The notes below the pieces were generated by a model. That model was given only the letters and a program-made list of their open reading frames with translations, was not told where the DNA came from and did no database searches. The position numbers and the translations under genes are program-made. This document shows positions 39,394 through 47,119 of a stretch of DNA of 64,000 nucleotides, piece after piece; position 1 is the first letter of the stretch; every line of letters starts with the position of its first letter. This DNA comes from Pedobacter endophyticus (GTDB lineage Bacteria; Bacteroidota; Bacteroidia; Sphingobacteriales; Sphingobacteriaceae): positions 2,480,001 through 2,544,000 of the forward strand of contig NZ_CP064939.1 of NCBI RefSeq assembly GCF_015679185.1, written 5' to 3'.

Positions 39394-40278
39394 TCACTTA
39401 CCTGTCTGAATCAGTGGTTCCTGGCGGCGATTTACCAGCTCGGAAACATCGGTCGCAACAATCATAATGGCCTTAGTTATTCCGCGTTCATTTTTAAGGG
39501 GTTCGTAAATAAAGTTGAAGTACGAATCGGTTTTGCGCCCGTCTTTATACAATTCTACCCGGGCCGCTTTGCCTACGTAACGCTCTCCGCTGGTGTAAAC
39601 ATTATCCAATATTTCGAGGTATGGCTGCCCGACAAGCTCCGGGATTCCGCTTGCCAACGGCATTCCGATTATCGTTTTGTCCTTTCCCCATAAATCGAGC
39701 ATCAACTTATTAGCTACTTCAATTTTAAGCTGGCGGTGGCGCAGCACTCCCAATGCAATAGGCGCCTGCTGCAAAAATCCATTGAGTTTTACCCGCGATC
39801 GAGACAGGCTTCTGCTAAGTAACATTGTTGTATTAAATGCTTCGTTTAGCTCTTCGTGTGCTTGATTGAGATCTTCGTAAGCCGATTCGAGTTCGTTTTT
39901 GTATTGTTGCAACTCGAGATGGTATTGTTGCTGTTTCTTATTTAGCTGGTTTGACCTTTCGAGCGTTGCTAATTGCTGAACAATACTTTTACCGAAGAGG
40001 GTAAGAATCTCCTCGCCTTCGCTACCCAGTTCGTTAGCGGACAGATCTTTTAAAGCCAAAAGGCCGATCGGGTCTCCTGCATTGCTAGTGAGCAGCGTGC
40101 TTGCGCAGTTGTTATCGATAACCGCTTGATCAACAGCAAGATCATCGAAAAACCTCAACTCTACCAATTTAGAGCCAAATATTTTTCGAACAAGTTGCAG
40201 GGTTTGCGCTATCTCAACTGATCTTCCTTGCTCGGCGATAGTTACTGGCGACACATTGCTTAATTCTTCGGAGGACAT
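39394..40278 (-). CDS. GAF/PAS sensor protein without kinase domain
   Basis: Protein of 294 aa with an N-terminal GAF-like part at about 18-105 (TLQLVRKIFGSKLVELRFF, AGDPIGLLALKDLSANELGSEGEEILTLFGKSIV). A coiled coil follows at about 108-165 (rich in Q, E, L: NQLNKKQQQYHLELQQYKNELESAYEDL, shown over its first part). A PAS domain ends it at about 170-285 (FLQQAPIALGVLRHRQLKIEVANKLMLDLWG). Such an arrangement normally leads into a histidine kinase, but the frame stops after DVSELVNRRQEPLIQTGK and the next gene begins 47 bp further on. It may work as a partner protein or be a remnant. Confidence 0.82.
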   Translation of the reverse strand: MSSEELSNVSPVTIAEQGRSVEIAQTLQLVRKIFGSKLVELRFFDDLAVDQAVIDNNCASTLLTSNAGDPIGLLALKDLSANELGSEGEEILTLFGKSIVQQLATLERSNQLNKKQQQYHLELQQYKNELESAYEDLNQAHEELNEAFNTTMLLSRSLSRSRVKLNGFLQQAPIALGVLRHRQLKIEVANKLMLDLWGKDKTIIGMPLASGIPELVGQPYLEILDNVYTSGERYVGKAARVELYKDGRKTDSYFNFIYEPLKNERGITKAIMIVATDVSELVNRRQEPLIQTGK

Positions 40279-40575
40279 ATCTGTATTTGGGGTCCTAAAT
40301 AAGAAAAAAAAATCTGCAATATTAATAGCCTAAAAAGAGTTTAACACTCCCTAAAGGAATACCCATATTACCAGGGAACAAAGCTAGCTAACCTACCTGT
40401 TAGACAGACTTTTAAAACATCGGTAAAACTCATACCCTCGCTGTATTATTAACTATACACAGGTAACTTTCCAGGGTTTGGAGTTGGCTAAATCGAAAGG
40501 CAAAAATAACCTGACGAGAGCGTTTTAAACAATCTGTCCTCAGGCGGGTTTTGTTTGCAGTTTGGCATTTAATGG

Positions 40576-41409
40576 CTACCCGGTTTGGTGCGCAAGGACA
40601 TGCATGAGCTCACTTGGCGCCTTGCCAAACTTTTTCTTAAAGGAATTGGAGAAATGTGCCAGGCTTTCGAAACCCAGCTCTAAATAGATGGCCGATGGCT
40701 TTTGGCGTTTAGCCTCTATCAGATGCTTCGCGGCATTAAGGCGCTTGTCTTGCAGCCAACGCCGTGGTGGCGCATCGAAGATTTTTTGAAAGTCGCGTTT
40801 AAAACCTGCCAGGCTGCGTCCCGTTAGCTGGGCAAATTTCTCTACTGGTACATTGAAATGAAAATTGCTGAGCATAAACTTTTTCAAATCGATTTTATAA
40901 GGTTCAGAAAAATCAAAAAGAAAGTTACGGAGCACAGGCAGGGTAAGCAGCAATAACTTAATTCCTTCTTTCACCTTCAATATACCCATTTCGTCGGTCA
41001 TGGATTTTCCTGAGCTTCGGGCATATGGGATTATAGATTGAAAATAGCCCTGCAAGAATTCGTTAGAGGGAACCAAAATATTCGGCGGACCGATATAGTT
41101 CTGGTCTGCAGTGAGTTTTTCTTCTAACACAATCTTACGTAAAAGATCTTCTTGCAGGGATATAACCACTGTTTCGTAATTGCCACCTGGCAGCGGTGTT
41201 TTGGTCAATGTACCGAGTTGGTTTCTGCCGATGAGCAGTAATTCTCCGCCTGTAATGGAAATGGTTTGGCCCGATGTTTCGAGTACCAATTTCCCCGACA
41301 CTTGCAGCACCAGCGTATGGTGGTTCCAAAAACATACTTTCTCTTTCCGCTCGGTGGAGAGGTAAGAATAAAAGATTACACCTGGAAGAATTTCTGCGGG
41401 GCTCGTCAT
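40576..41409 (-). CDS. AraC family transcriptional regulator
   Basis: Regulator of 277 aa with an N-terminal sensor part of cupin type (LVLQVSGKLVLETSGQTISITGGELLLIGRNQ) and a C-terminal AraC double helix-turn-helix at about 175-272 (VEKFAQLTGRSLAGFKRDFQKIF, PSAIYLELGFESLAHFSNSFKKKFGKAPSEL). Its ATG directly abuts the TAA of the aldo/keto reductase gene (TAAATG), so the two are translationally coupled and the regulator probably controls its own operon. Confidence 0.93.
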   Translation of the reverse strand: MTSPAEILPGVIFYSYLSTERKEKVCFWNHHTLVLQVSGKLVLETSGQTISITGGELLLIGRNQLGTLTKTPLPGGNYETVVISLQEDLLRKIVLEEKLTADQNYIGPPNILVPSNEFLQGYFQSIIPYARSSGKSMTDEMGILKVKEGIKLLLLTLPVLRNFLFDFSEPYKIDLKKFMLSNFHFNVPVEKFAQLTGRSLAGFKRDFQKIFDAPPRRWLQDKRLNAAKHLIEAKRQKPSAIYLELGFESLAHFSNSFKKKFGKAPSELMHVLAHQTG

Positions 41410-42381
41410 TTAACGTTGTAAGTAAGTGCTACCAACTATAGCGCCTACTGCAAAAGTAGTGTTTAATGTGTTCATTTCTTCAGGCGTAAATACAATGTCC
41501 ATCGCAGCAATGTTTTCGGCCAAACGCGACCTGCGGCTCATACTCACCAAAGGCATAATGTGGTTGCCCTGGGCTTTTACCCAACCGATGGCCACCTGGG
41601 TAGGCGTGTACCCTTTATTATCGGCTATTTGCTTTAAAACAGCTACTTTTTCTAAATTGCTGATTAAGTTTTCGTCCTGAAAACGAGAGAAATGGTTGCG
41701 GTAGTCGTTTTCTGTTAATGGCGCCTTCATATCGCCACTCAATAAGCCCTCGGCAGTGTTGGCAAAAGCAATTACGCCGATGCCGAGCTCTTGTGCAACG
41801 GGCAACACGTCGTTTTCGATCTGCCGATCGGCAAGCGAATAACCGATCTCGAGCGCACTGATAGGATGCACACTATTGGCCTTGCGGAGTTGATCGCCTG
41901 TAATTTCCGAAACGCCAATTGTACGCACTTTACCTTCTTTAACCAGGTCGGCCACCGTTCCGATAATGTCTTCTATAGGCACGCTGCCATCCATTCGGCT
42001 AGGTTGGTAAAGGTCGATGGTTTCGATGCCCAAACGTGTAAGCGAATAGTTTACGAAGTTTTTGATGGCCATGGGACGCAGATCCAATCCGATCCATTGC
42101 CCATTATGAAAAATGGCACCGAATTTAACGCTGATGAAAGCATCATCTCGCCTCCCCTTTATCGCCTTGCCAATTAACATTTCATTATGGCCGGCGCCAT
42201 AAAAATCTCCGGTGTTAAGGAAGTTAATTCCATGATCAAGCGCCTCGTTAATTGTGGCAATACTTTCTGCTTCGTCAGGCGTTGGCCCGCCCCAGATGGA
42301 CGACATGCGCATGCAGCCTAAACCAAGTTCTGATACCAATGGACCATTTTGACCCAATTGAATTTTTGTGATGTTTCTCAT
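41410..42381 (-). CDS. Aldo/keto reductase with altered catalytic His
   Basis: NAD(P)H-dependent oxidoreductase of 323 aa; the family-typical MRNITKIQLGQNGPLVSELGLGCMRMS begins at 42381 although the frame opens at 42432. The catalytic Asp and Tyr lie in NFLNTGDFYGAGHNE and the Lys in FISVKFG. The position of the tetrad His, usually in YYQHRVD, reads YQPSRMD, so it is Ser. Related proteins with QPxRxD also occur, so this may be a subfamily trait. The substrate is unknown. First gene of the pair with the AraC regulator. Confidence 0.9.
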   Translation of the reverse strand: MRNITKIQLGQNGPLVSELGLGCMRMSSIWGGPTPDEAESIATINEALDHGINFLNTGDFYGAGHNEMLIGKAIKGRRDDAFISVKFGAIFHNGQWIGLDLRPMAIKNFVNYSLTRLGIETIDLYQPSRMDGSVPIEDIIGTVADLVKEGKVRTIGVSEITGDQLRKANSVHPISALEIGYSLADRQIENDVLPVAQELGIGVIAFANTAEGLLSGDMKAPLTENDYRNHFSRFQDENLISNLEKVAVLKQIADNKGYTPTQVAIGWVKAQGNHIMPLVSMSRRSRLAENIAAMDIVFTPEEMNTLNTTFAVGAIVGSTYLQR

Positions 42382-42598
42382 AACACAAAGATGGGTGTAA
42401 AAAACTTGCCTCGGGTTTCCTGTACGGCTCAAAAACTTTACGTGTATGGCTCAAAAATTTATCCTGATCTCCTTGGTGTGAAAATGACCTGGTCAACTTG
42501 AAAATCGAGATTTTTGAGCTGAAACAACACAGCGGAAAAGTAACGCTGCGACACATGCTTTTTGATAGGTGCTTCTGATTTAATTTTTCAAACTCGGT

Positions 42599-43465
42599 TT
42601 AGCCCTTATTTGATGTACCGATTTTTAGTTTTGTGGTAAGATCGTGGAAATATTTTGGAGACCATATTTCGATTAGCTTTTGATCTTTTATAAATCTGGA
42701 GAAGTCCGCCTTGACAAACTCCATTTTAACACTATCAATTTTTTCACTCAATAATTTTCTGAACTCCGCTTCGTCGATGGTATCCTTTTTCCAGTCGCCA
42801 CTATCTATTGCCCTTAGTAAAAAATGTTCGAGATTAAGAAAATATCCCTTTCTGATATACCATTCCAAATCATACCAGTCTCGTCCTTTTACATTGGTAC
42901 CCCATTTTCCAAAAAGCAATGCATGCATCTTGCCCGCAAAAAGATCGGGAAGCGACAGGCACTTTACGTAAAACGAAAAAGGCTTGAGCAATAGCTTTTC
43001 CTCGGTAGAAAACCCCAATGGAGGCTTTTTATCCACTTCTATTTTGATCTTGATATTGGCTACTTCTTTAAGACCGTTCTGCGGGATGACACTTTCCAAC
43101 ACCAGTTCCTTCCAAATCGTTTCCGATTTTAGAAAGGCCGAATTAATGCTGCTGTTAACTGTCTTTTGTTTTTCAAAAATAGATACGTGCATGCCCAGGG
43201 CAGCAAACTCATTTATGATCGCGTCTTGGTATTTTCCTAATGAAAAATCCAGATCAACGGCAAGTAAAGAGAAATCCAAATATTCTGAAAATCGGTCTAA
43301 CCCGTAAAAAATCCTCAGCGCAGTTCCGCCATAAAATGCTGCCTTTTCAAAAAAACCAGCTCGGTTAAGTCCGGCCAGCGCAATCTCCTGCATAATTTCC
43401 CTCAACGCATCTTTAGCTTCCTCCTTGTTTGCAGGATGATAATCTTCGAGCCATTGCTTTATCAT
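42599..43465 (-). CDS. AbiEii-type nucleotidyltransferase toxin with a catalytic Asp replaced
   Basis: Toxin half of an AbiE (type IV) toxin-antitoxin pair, 288 aa. The nucleotidyltransferase core starts with FYGGTALRIFYGLDRFSEYLDF at 44-65 (shown through its key residues: G46, G47, T48, R58, S60, D64). Family members read SEDLDF; here position 62 is Tyr (codon TAT), so the first Asp of the D-x-D metal motif is lost by what could be one base change from GAT. Downstream family features remain (LDLFAGKMHALLFGKWGTNVKGRDWYDLEWYI in part: LFAGKMHALL, KGRDWYDLEWY). Its ATG overlaps the antitoxin stop (ATGA). Confidence 0.9.
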   Translation of the reverse strand: MIKQWLEDYHPANKEEAKDALREIMQEIALAGLNRAGFFEKAAFYGGTALRIFYGLDRFSEYLDFSLLAVDLDFSLGKYQDAIINEFAALGMHVSIFEKQKTVNSSINSAFLKSETIWKELVLESVIPQNGLKEVANIKIKIEVDKKPPLGFSTEEKLLLKPFSFYVKCLSLPDLFAGKMHALLFGKWGTNVKGRDWYDLEWYIRKGYFLNLEHFLLRAIDSGDWKKDTIDEAEFRKLLSEKIDSVKMEFVKADFSRFIKDQKLIEIWSPKYFHDLTTKLKIGTSNKG

Positions 43466-44100
43466 ATTTTTTCGATCATTTTAATTAACATTTCCAAGCT
43501 CTCTTTTTTTGGTGCATTTTCCAGCCAGCTCGATATTGCATCAAGATCAAACTTGGCTACATCCTCCTCCTCCATTCTCAAGTTTCCAAAAACATAGTCC
43601 CTTGCAGCCGACTGGCTTCTTAAGGTTATGCCCGCCGTTGTGGCTATTTTATCGCATAACGCCTTTTCCGGAGTCGCTACGATAGCCTGCTGGTCTTCAG
43701 ACAGTGCAATAGTGGCCAAACCAAAGGCATAATAAGGCAATGGCAAACTCGTGTAAGTGAATAACCCAAGGGAGGTGTGAAATTTCCTAGAGGCCTTCGT
43801 TGTTATTGACGTAACGGCAAAAACCTTTTCTGGAATTAGTCCGTAATGAGCAAGTGCGCTTTCCATTGATAAGTAACTTGGGCCAAGTATATGGTTGGCA
43901 AGCAGTGCGTTTTCAGGTCGCTCAGTGCCAAGAGATCGACCCGTGACATAAAGGCCTTTTTTAACAGGTTCGATCAGACCATCTGCTTTTAAAGACAATA
44001 TTTTATCATTTGGTCGTATATAATCGCTCAGAAGACTAACCAGAAGTTGGTGAGTAAGCGGTTGATTAGAAAACTGCCTCAGTGCTGTTTGGATTTCCAT
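43462..44100 (-). CDS. AbiEi-type antitoxin / autoregulator
   Basis: Antitoxin of 212 aa, encoded first and overlapping the toxin gene by 4 nt. The N-terminal winged helix (ILSLKADGLIEPVKKGLYVTG) and the AbiEi core (ILGPSYLSMESALAHYGLIPE, ITTKASRKFHTSLGLFTYTSLP, ATPEKALCDKIATTAG) are clear. AbiEi proteins repress their own operon by binding inverted repeats; such a repeat lies 17-41 nt upstream of the start. Confidence 0.93.
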   Translation of the reverse strand: MEIQTALRQFSNQPLTHQLLVSLLSDYIRPNDKILSLKADGLIEPVKKGLYVTGRSLGTERPENALLANHILGPSYLSMESALAHYGLIPEKVFAVTSITTKASRKFHTSLGLFTYTSLPLPYYAFGLATIALSEDQQAIVATPEKALCDKIATTAGITLRSQSAARDYVFGNLRMEEEDVAKFDLDAISSWLENAPKKESLEMLIKMIEKI

Positions 44101-44116
44101 TGTAAAATATTTATAA

Positions 44117-44141
44117 GATAAACGGCAATTTTTCGTTTATC
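44117..44141. promoter_or_regulatory. Probable AbiEi autoregulatory inverted repeat
   Basis: GATAAACG (44117-44124) and CGTTTATC (44134-44141) form an 8-bp perfect inverted repeat with a 9-bp spacer, 17 nt upstream of the antitoxin ATG. AbiEi antitoxins are known to bind inverted repeats in their own promoter. Confidence 0.65.
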
Positions 44142-44250
44142 CTTTGCTAAAATTACAAAAAATAATCAAAACTTGCAGTTTCGATCCATGCTCGAATGAC
44201 GGTAACCGCTAAGCGAGGCTGTCATATTTTTTATAAAATAGAATAAACAC

Positions 44251-44281
44251 AAAAAAAAGCCCACTCGGGCGGAGTGGGCTT
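44251..44281 (-). terminator. Rho-independent terminator, duplicated copy 1
   Basis: On the minus strand a 10-bp stem AAGCCCACTC/GAGTGGGCTT with a 5-nt loop is followed by eight T. It follows the decayed tRNA at 44298-44399 and is identical to the terminator at 44424-44454. Confidence 0.88.
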
Positions 44282-44297
44282 AGCTTGAATAATCAAG

Positions 44298-44399
44298 CTC
44301 CTTCTGCTGGGCTTCCCGAAGAATCGGGATCTTACTCCCCAGCCGACCCTCTGATTAATTCCGACGATTGGCAACGCTAACCAGCTGAGCTAATTCTTA
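44298..44399 (-). pseudogene. Decayed tRNA-Asn copy
   Basis: The 3' end (GCCCAGCAGAAGGAGC on the minus strand) and the D-arm (TTAGCTCAGCTGGTTAG) match the intact tRNA-Asn genes next to it. The anticodon arm is replaced, and the T-arm is interrupted by extra sequence that contains the hairpin CCCGA-TTCT-TCGGG. The terminator behind it is kept unchanged. Confidence 0.8.
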
Positions 44400-44423
44400 G
44401 TCTATTTTTAAAAAAGATTAGGC

Positions 44424-44454
44424 ACAAAAAAGCCCACTCGGGCGGAGTGGGCTT
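44424..44454 (-). terminator. Rho-independent terminator, duplicated copy 2
   Basis: Same 10-bp stem AAGCCCACTC/GAGTGGGCTT followed by a T-run on the minus strand. It lies 17 nt after the first intact tRNA-Asn gene. Confidence 0.9.
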
Positions 44455-44470
44455 AGCTTGAATAATCAAG

Positions 44471-44544
44471 CTCCTTCTGCTGGGCTCGAACCAGCGACCC
44501 TCTGATTAACAGTCAGATGCTCTAACCAGCTGAGCTAAGAAGGA
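44471..44544 (-). tRNA. tRNA-Asn (GTT)
   Basis: A 74-nt cloverleaf on the minus strand. The acceptor stem is TCCTTCT/AGAAGGA with discriminator G, the D-arm is GCTC...GAGC, the anticodon loop CTGTTAA lies between TCTGA and TCAGA, and the T-arm is GCTGG-TTCGAGC-CCAGC. The anticodon is GTT, so it reads Asn codons. The 3' CCA is not encoded. Confidence 0.97.
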
Positions 44545-44591
44545 ATATTTTCCTGGTCTATATATCCTACCAAAACAAGTTGGCAAGCTTT

Positions 44592-44624
44592 AATAAAAAA
44601 TCCCCACATTGCTGTGAGGATTTT
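44592..44624 (-). terminator. Rho-independent terminator behind second tRNA-Asn
   Basis: The minus-strand stem ATCCTCACA/TGTGGGGAT has one wobble pair and is followed by a T-run. It begins directly after the tRNA at 44626-44699 and differs in sequence from the other two terminators. Confidence 0.85.
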
Positions 44625-44625
44625 G

Positions 44626-44699
44626 CTCCTTCTGCTGGGCTCGAACCAGCGACCCTCTGATTAACAGTCAGATGCTCTAACCAGCTGAGCTAAGAAGGA
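44626..44699 (-). tRNA. tRNA-Asn (GTT), second copy
   Basis: This gene is identical over all 74 nt to the one at 44471-44544, with anticodon GTT and no encoded CCA. It lies 81 bp upstream of that copy and has its own terminator. Confidence 0.97.
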
Positions 44700-44753
44700 A
44701 TATTTATTCTGGTTTACTTTACTAATTTTGTCAGAATCCTCTAACATTTCTTA

Positions 44754-44806
44754 ACTCTGATTAATTCCAACCAATAGGAACTCAAACCGGCTGAGCTAAG
44801 AAGGAA
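44754..44806 (-). pseudogene. Fragment of a tRNA-Asn-like gene
   Basis: Only the 5' acceptor strand and D-arm remain (TTCCTTCTTAGCTCAGCCGG on the minus strand). The anticodon region reads GGAATTAATCAGAG as in the decayed copy at 44298-44399, whereas the intact genes read CTGTTAATCAGAG. The 3' half is missing. Confidence 0.65.
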
Positions 44807-44947
44807 TCCGGCTACCAAAAAACAAGGTTCTTTAAGCTTTTACGCAAACTTACCCTTGTTCGTTTTGGGAATGCAATATTAGGGCTTTTAAATTATTTAT
44901 GCAATATTTGCAGTGAAAAAAATTAAAAAAAAATAAACAACGTATAT

Positions 44948-45868
44948 ATGAGCTTGATAATCATAGGTTCTGTAGCTTTCGATGCTATTGAAACTCCGTT
45001 TGGTAAAACAGATAAAATTGTTGGTGGTGCCGCAACCTACGCTAGTTTAGCCGCTTCATACTTCTACAACAAAACAAAAATTGTTGCCGTTGTTGGAGAT
45101 GATTTCCCAAAAACCGACATCGACACCTTTACCCAACACGGAATTGATACCGAAGGTTTACAAATTAAGGCTGGCGAAAAATCGTTCTTCTGGTCGGGAA
45201 AATACCATAACGATATGAACAGTCGCGACACCTTAATCACAGAGTTGAATGTATTGGAAAACTTCGATCCCGTTATCCCTGAGAATTATCAAAATTGCGA
45301 ATACTTAATGCTGGGCAACCTAACGCCACAAGTGCAGCAAACCGTTATTAAGCGCCTCGAAAAACGCCCAAAACTAATTGTGATGGACACCATGAACTTT
45401 TGGATGGACATTATGATGGACGATTTGCTGGAAACCATTAAATTGGTGGATGTTTTGACCATTAACGATGCCGAAGCCCGTCAATTATCGGGAGAATATT
45501 CTTTGGTTAAGGCCGCAAAAAAGATCCTCGAAATGGGCCCAAAATATTTGATCATTAAAAAGGGCGAGCATGGTGCGCTATTGTTTCACGAGGACCAGAT
45601 CTTCTCTGCCCCTGCCCTGCCATTAGCAGAGGTTTTTGATCCAACGGGCGCTGGCGACACTTTTGCGGGTGGCTTTATCGGTTACCTGGCTAAAGTAGGA
45701 ACAATTAACTTTGCGAACATGAAAAACGCCATCATTTATGGCTCGGCACTGGCCTCGTTTTGCGTAGAAAAATTTGGTACCGAAAAACTATTAAACTTAA
45801 GCGACGAGGAAATTGCAGCAAGGATTCAAGAATTTGTAAGTCTGAGCGCCTTTACTATCGAAATTTAG
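44948..45868 (+). CDS. PfkB family carbohydrate kinase
   Basis: ATP-dependent sugar or nucleoside kinase of 306 aa. The N-terminal substrate motif is KIVGGAATYASLAAS and the C-terminal PfkB signature with catalytic Asp is DPTGAGDTFAGGF at about 236-248. GDDFP and LTINDAEARQLSG also fit ribokinase-like proteins. The exact sugar cannot be told. The gene ends just before a 16-bp hairpin at 45902-45948. Confidence 0.92.
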   Translation: MSLIIIGSVAFDAIETPFGKTDKIVGGAATYASLAASYFYNKTKIVAVVGDDFPKTDIDTFTQHGIDTEGLQIKAGEKSFFWSGKYHNDMNSRDTLITELNVLENFDPVIPENYQNCEYLMLGNLTPQVQQTVIKRLEKRPKLIVMDTMNFWMDIMMDDLLETIKLVDVLTINDAEARQLSGEYSLVKAAKKILEMGPKYLIIKKGEHGALLFHEDQIFSAPALPLAEVFDPTGAGDTFAGGFIGYLAKVGTINFANMKNAIIYGSALASFCVEKFGTEKLLNLSDEEIAARIQEFVSLSAFTIEI

Positions 45869-45901
45869 GTTTCAGTTAGCGGTTTTCAGTTAACATTTTC
45901 C

Positions 45902-45948
45902 AGTCATCGGATGAATATAGGCAAGTTGCAGGTATTCATCCGATGACT
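45902..45948. terminator. Hairpin repeat between convergent genes, likely bidirectional terminator
   Basis: A perfect 16-bp stem AGTCATCGGATGAATA/TATTCATCCGATGACT with a 15-nt loop lies between the convergent sugar kinase and cytochrome b5-like genes. It belongs to the CATCCGATGAATA family but has a compensatory C-G to G-C pair exchange. A T-rich tract follows on the plus strand. Confidence 0.75.
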
Positions 45949-45957
45949 TTCTTTTAT

Positions 45958-46209
45958 CTACGGATTTAAATTCGCCGAACCCAATACTGCAATTGCGGTA
46001 AATTTCTCAAAAACCGCCTCAGTATGCGGCGCATCAGGCAATTCGTCCGTTAAATCCTGCCCTGCCCAATGCTCATAATGCTTTCCATTTCGCCACAAAC
46101 GGCTGTCCGTCATATCATAAATAAGCCCCTTGTAAGCCACCCAAATCTGCGGTTTGTCTTGTCCGTTTCTGAGTGCAAGCTGTTGTTTCGTATAAATCGG
46201 TAGATCCAT
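45958..46209 (-). CDS. Cytochrome b5-like heme-binding protein
   Basis: Small protein of 83 aa with the cytochrome b5-like heme/steroid-binding fold. The frame is open to 46278, but MDLPIYTKQQLALRNGQDKP at 46209 is the family-typical start. The core is IWVAYKGLIYDMTDSRLWRNGKHYEHWAGQDLTDEL (in part: YDMTDS, GKHYEHWAGQDLT), and a second His lies in DAPHTEAVFEKF; the two His residues would be axial heme ligands. It may bind heme or a steroid-like ligand. No partner is encoded next to it. Confidence 0.9.
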   Translation of the reverse strand: MDLPIYTKQQLALRNGQDKPQIWVAYKGLIYDMTDSRLWRNGKHYEHWAGQDLTDELPDAPHTEAVFEKFTAIAVLGSANLNP

Positions 46210-46298
46210 CACTATTTTCAAATTTATTAGAAGCACCTTGTTGCTGCAGGATACACTCCAAGCGTGGCTAAAAAGCAAAAATCGTTTTTCATTTTACG

Positions 46299-46395
46299 GT
46301 TTGTACGATGCAAAACCTTGTTAATAAACCCGACAGCAGTGGCAGCCCCGCATTTTTTTGCGGGCTATAACGGATGGCGGGAGTATCGGCTGCCA
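46299..46395. repeat. Dispersed repeat, CAGCCCCGC family, copy 1
   Basis: GTTAATAAACCCGACAGCAG...GGCAGCCCCGCATTTTTTTGCGGGC matches, in inverted orientation, the stretch at about 49620-49730. It contains the hairpin GCCCGC/GCGGGC-type core around a T-run. Confidence 0.7.
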
Positions 46396-46422
46396 AGAAC
46401 CACAAACATTCATTTCCAAAAC

Positions 46423-47118
46423 CTAGGCAACGAGGTCCTTTTTAAATCTGTTATTTTTAAAAACTTCGTACAAATAAATGTTCATTAACAATAAACCCAT
46501 TAAATAAAAATGATCTTCGAAAGGAATGGTGCCTACCCTAAAACCAAGGTTTTGCTCATCGTTATATATCACAACAGGGATAGCGGTTAAAAATCCGTTT
46601 ACCACATAAAATGGAATAAGCGATACCAAATAGGCCCGATAAAACTTGTACATAAACCGAAACTTTACGTTTACATACTCAACATAAGCCAAAATTACCA
46701 GCAAGAAACCAAAATTGATCACCGTGTACCAATGGTTGTAGCCAAAAAACAGCATGGCAACGCAAAGCCCCAAAAACAGGTTGCTTAAAGAGAAACTGTA
46801 TTTCTGCAGATTATTGCCCGGAAAATAAGCATTAAGGCACTCGTAAATAAAAATGCAAGCATAAGGCACAGTTAAAAAAAACAGGATCTCCTCAATTGGC
46901 AGCCCAAAAAACTTGATCCCTACAATATAATCGGGATTAAACGACCATACGTTGAGCTTAACGAAAAGCAAATCCCAGATTAAAAACACGATACCTGTAA
47001 TTAAAATTGCAGGCAGAACGAACTTCCACTTACTAAAAAAATGAACCTTTTTATCGAACGACAATATCAAGGGAAAAAAGATTACCCCAACATTAATAAG
47101 CAAATAAATGTAATTCAT
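46423..47118 (-). CDS. Lycopene cyclase domain protein
   Basis: Integral membrane protein of 231 aa with two repeats of the heterodimeric lycopene cyclase (CrtYc/CrtYd) domain. Diagnostic parts are FVLPAILITGIVFLIWDLLFVKLNVWSFNPDYIVGI (in part: FLIWDLLF, WSFNPDYIVGI) and FFGLPIEEILFFLTVPYACIFIYE with the PxEE motif, matched in the second repeat by VVNGFLTAIPVVIYN and GTIPFEDHFYLMGLLL. It closes the ends of lycopene to beta-carotene in the membrane. It overlaps no gene and starts 1 nt after the stop of the next gene, so the two are one unit. Confidence 0.9.
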   Translation of the reverse strand: MNYIYLLINVGVIFFPLILSFDKKVHFFSKWKFVLPAILITGIVFLIWDLLFVKLNVWSFNPDYIVGIKFFGLPIEEILFFLTVPYACIFIYECLNAYFPGNNLQKYSFSLSNLFLGLCVAMLFFGYNHWYTVINFGFLLVILAYVEYVNVKFRFMYKFYRAYLVSLIPFYVVNGFLTAIPVVIYNDEQNLGFRVGTIPFEDHFYLMGLLLMNIYLYEVFKNNRFKKDLVA

Positions 47119-47119
47119 G

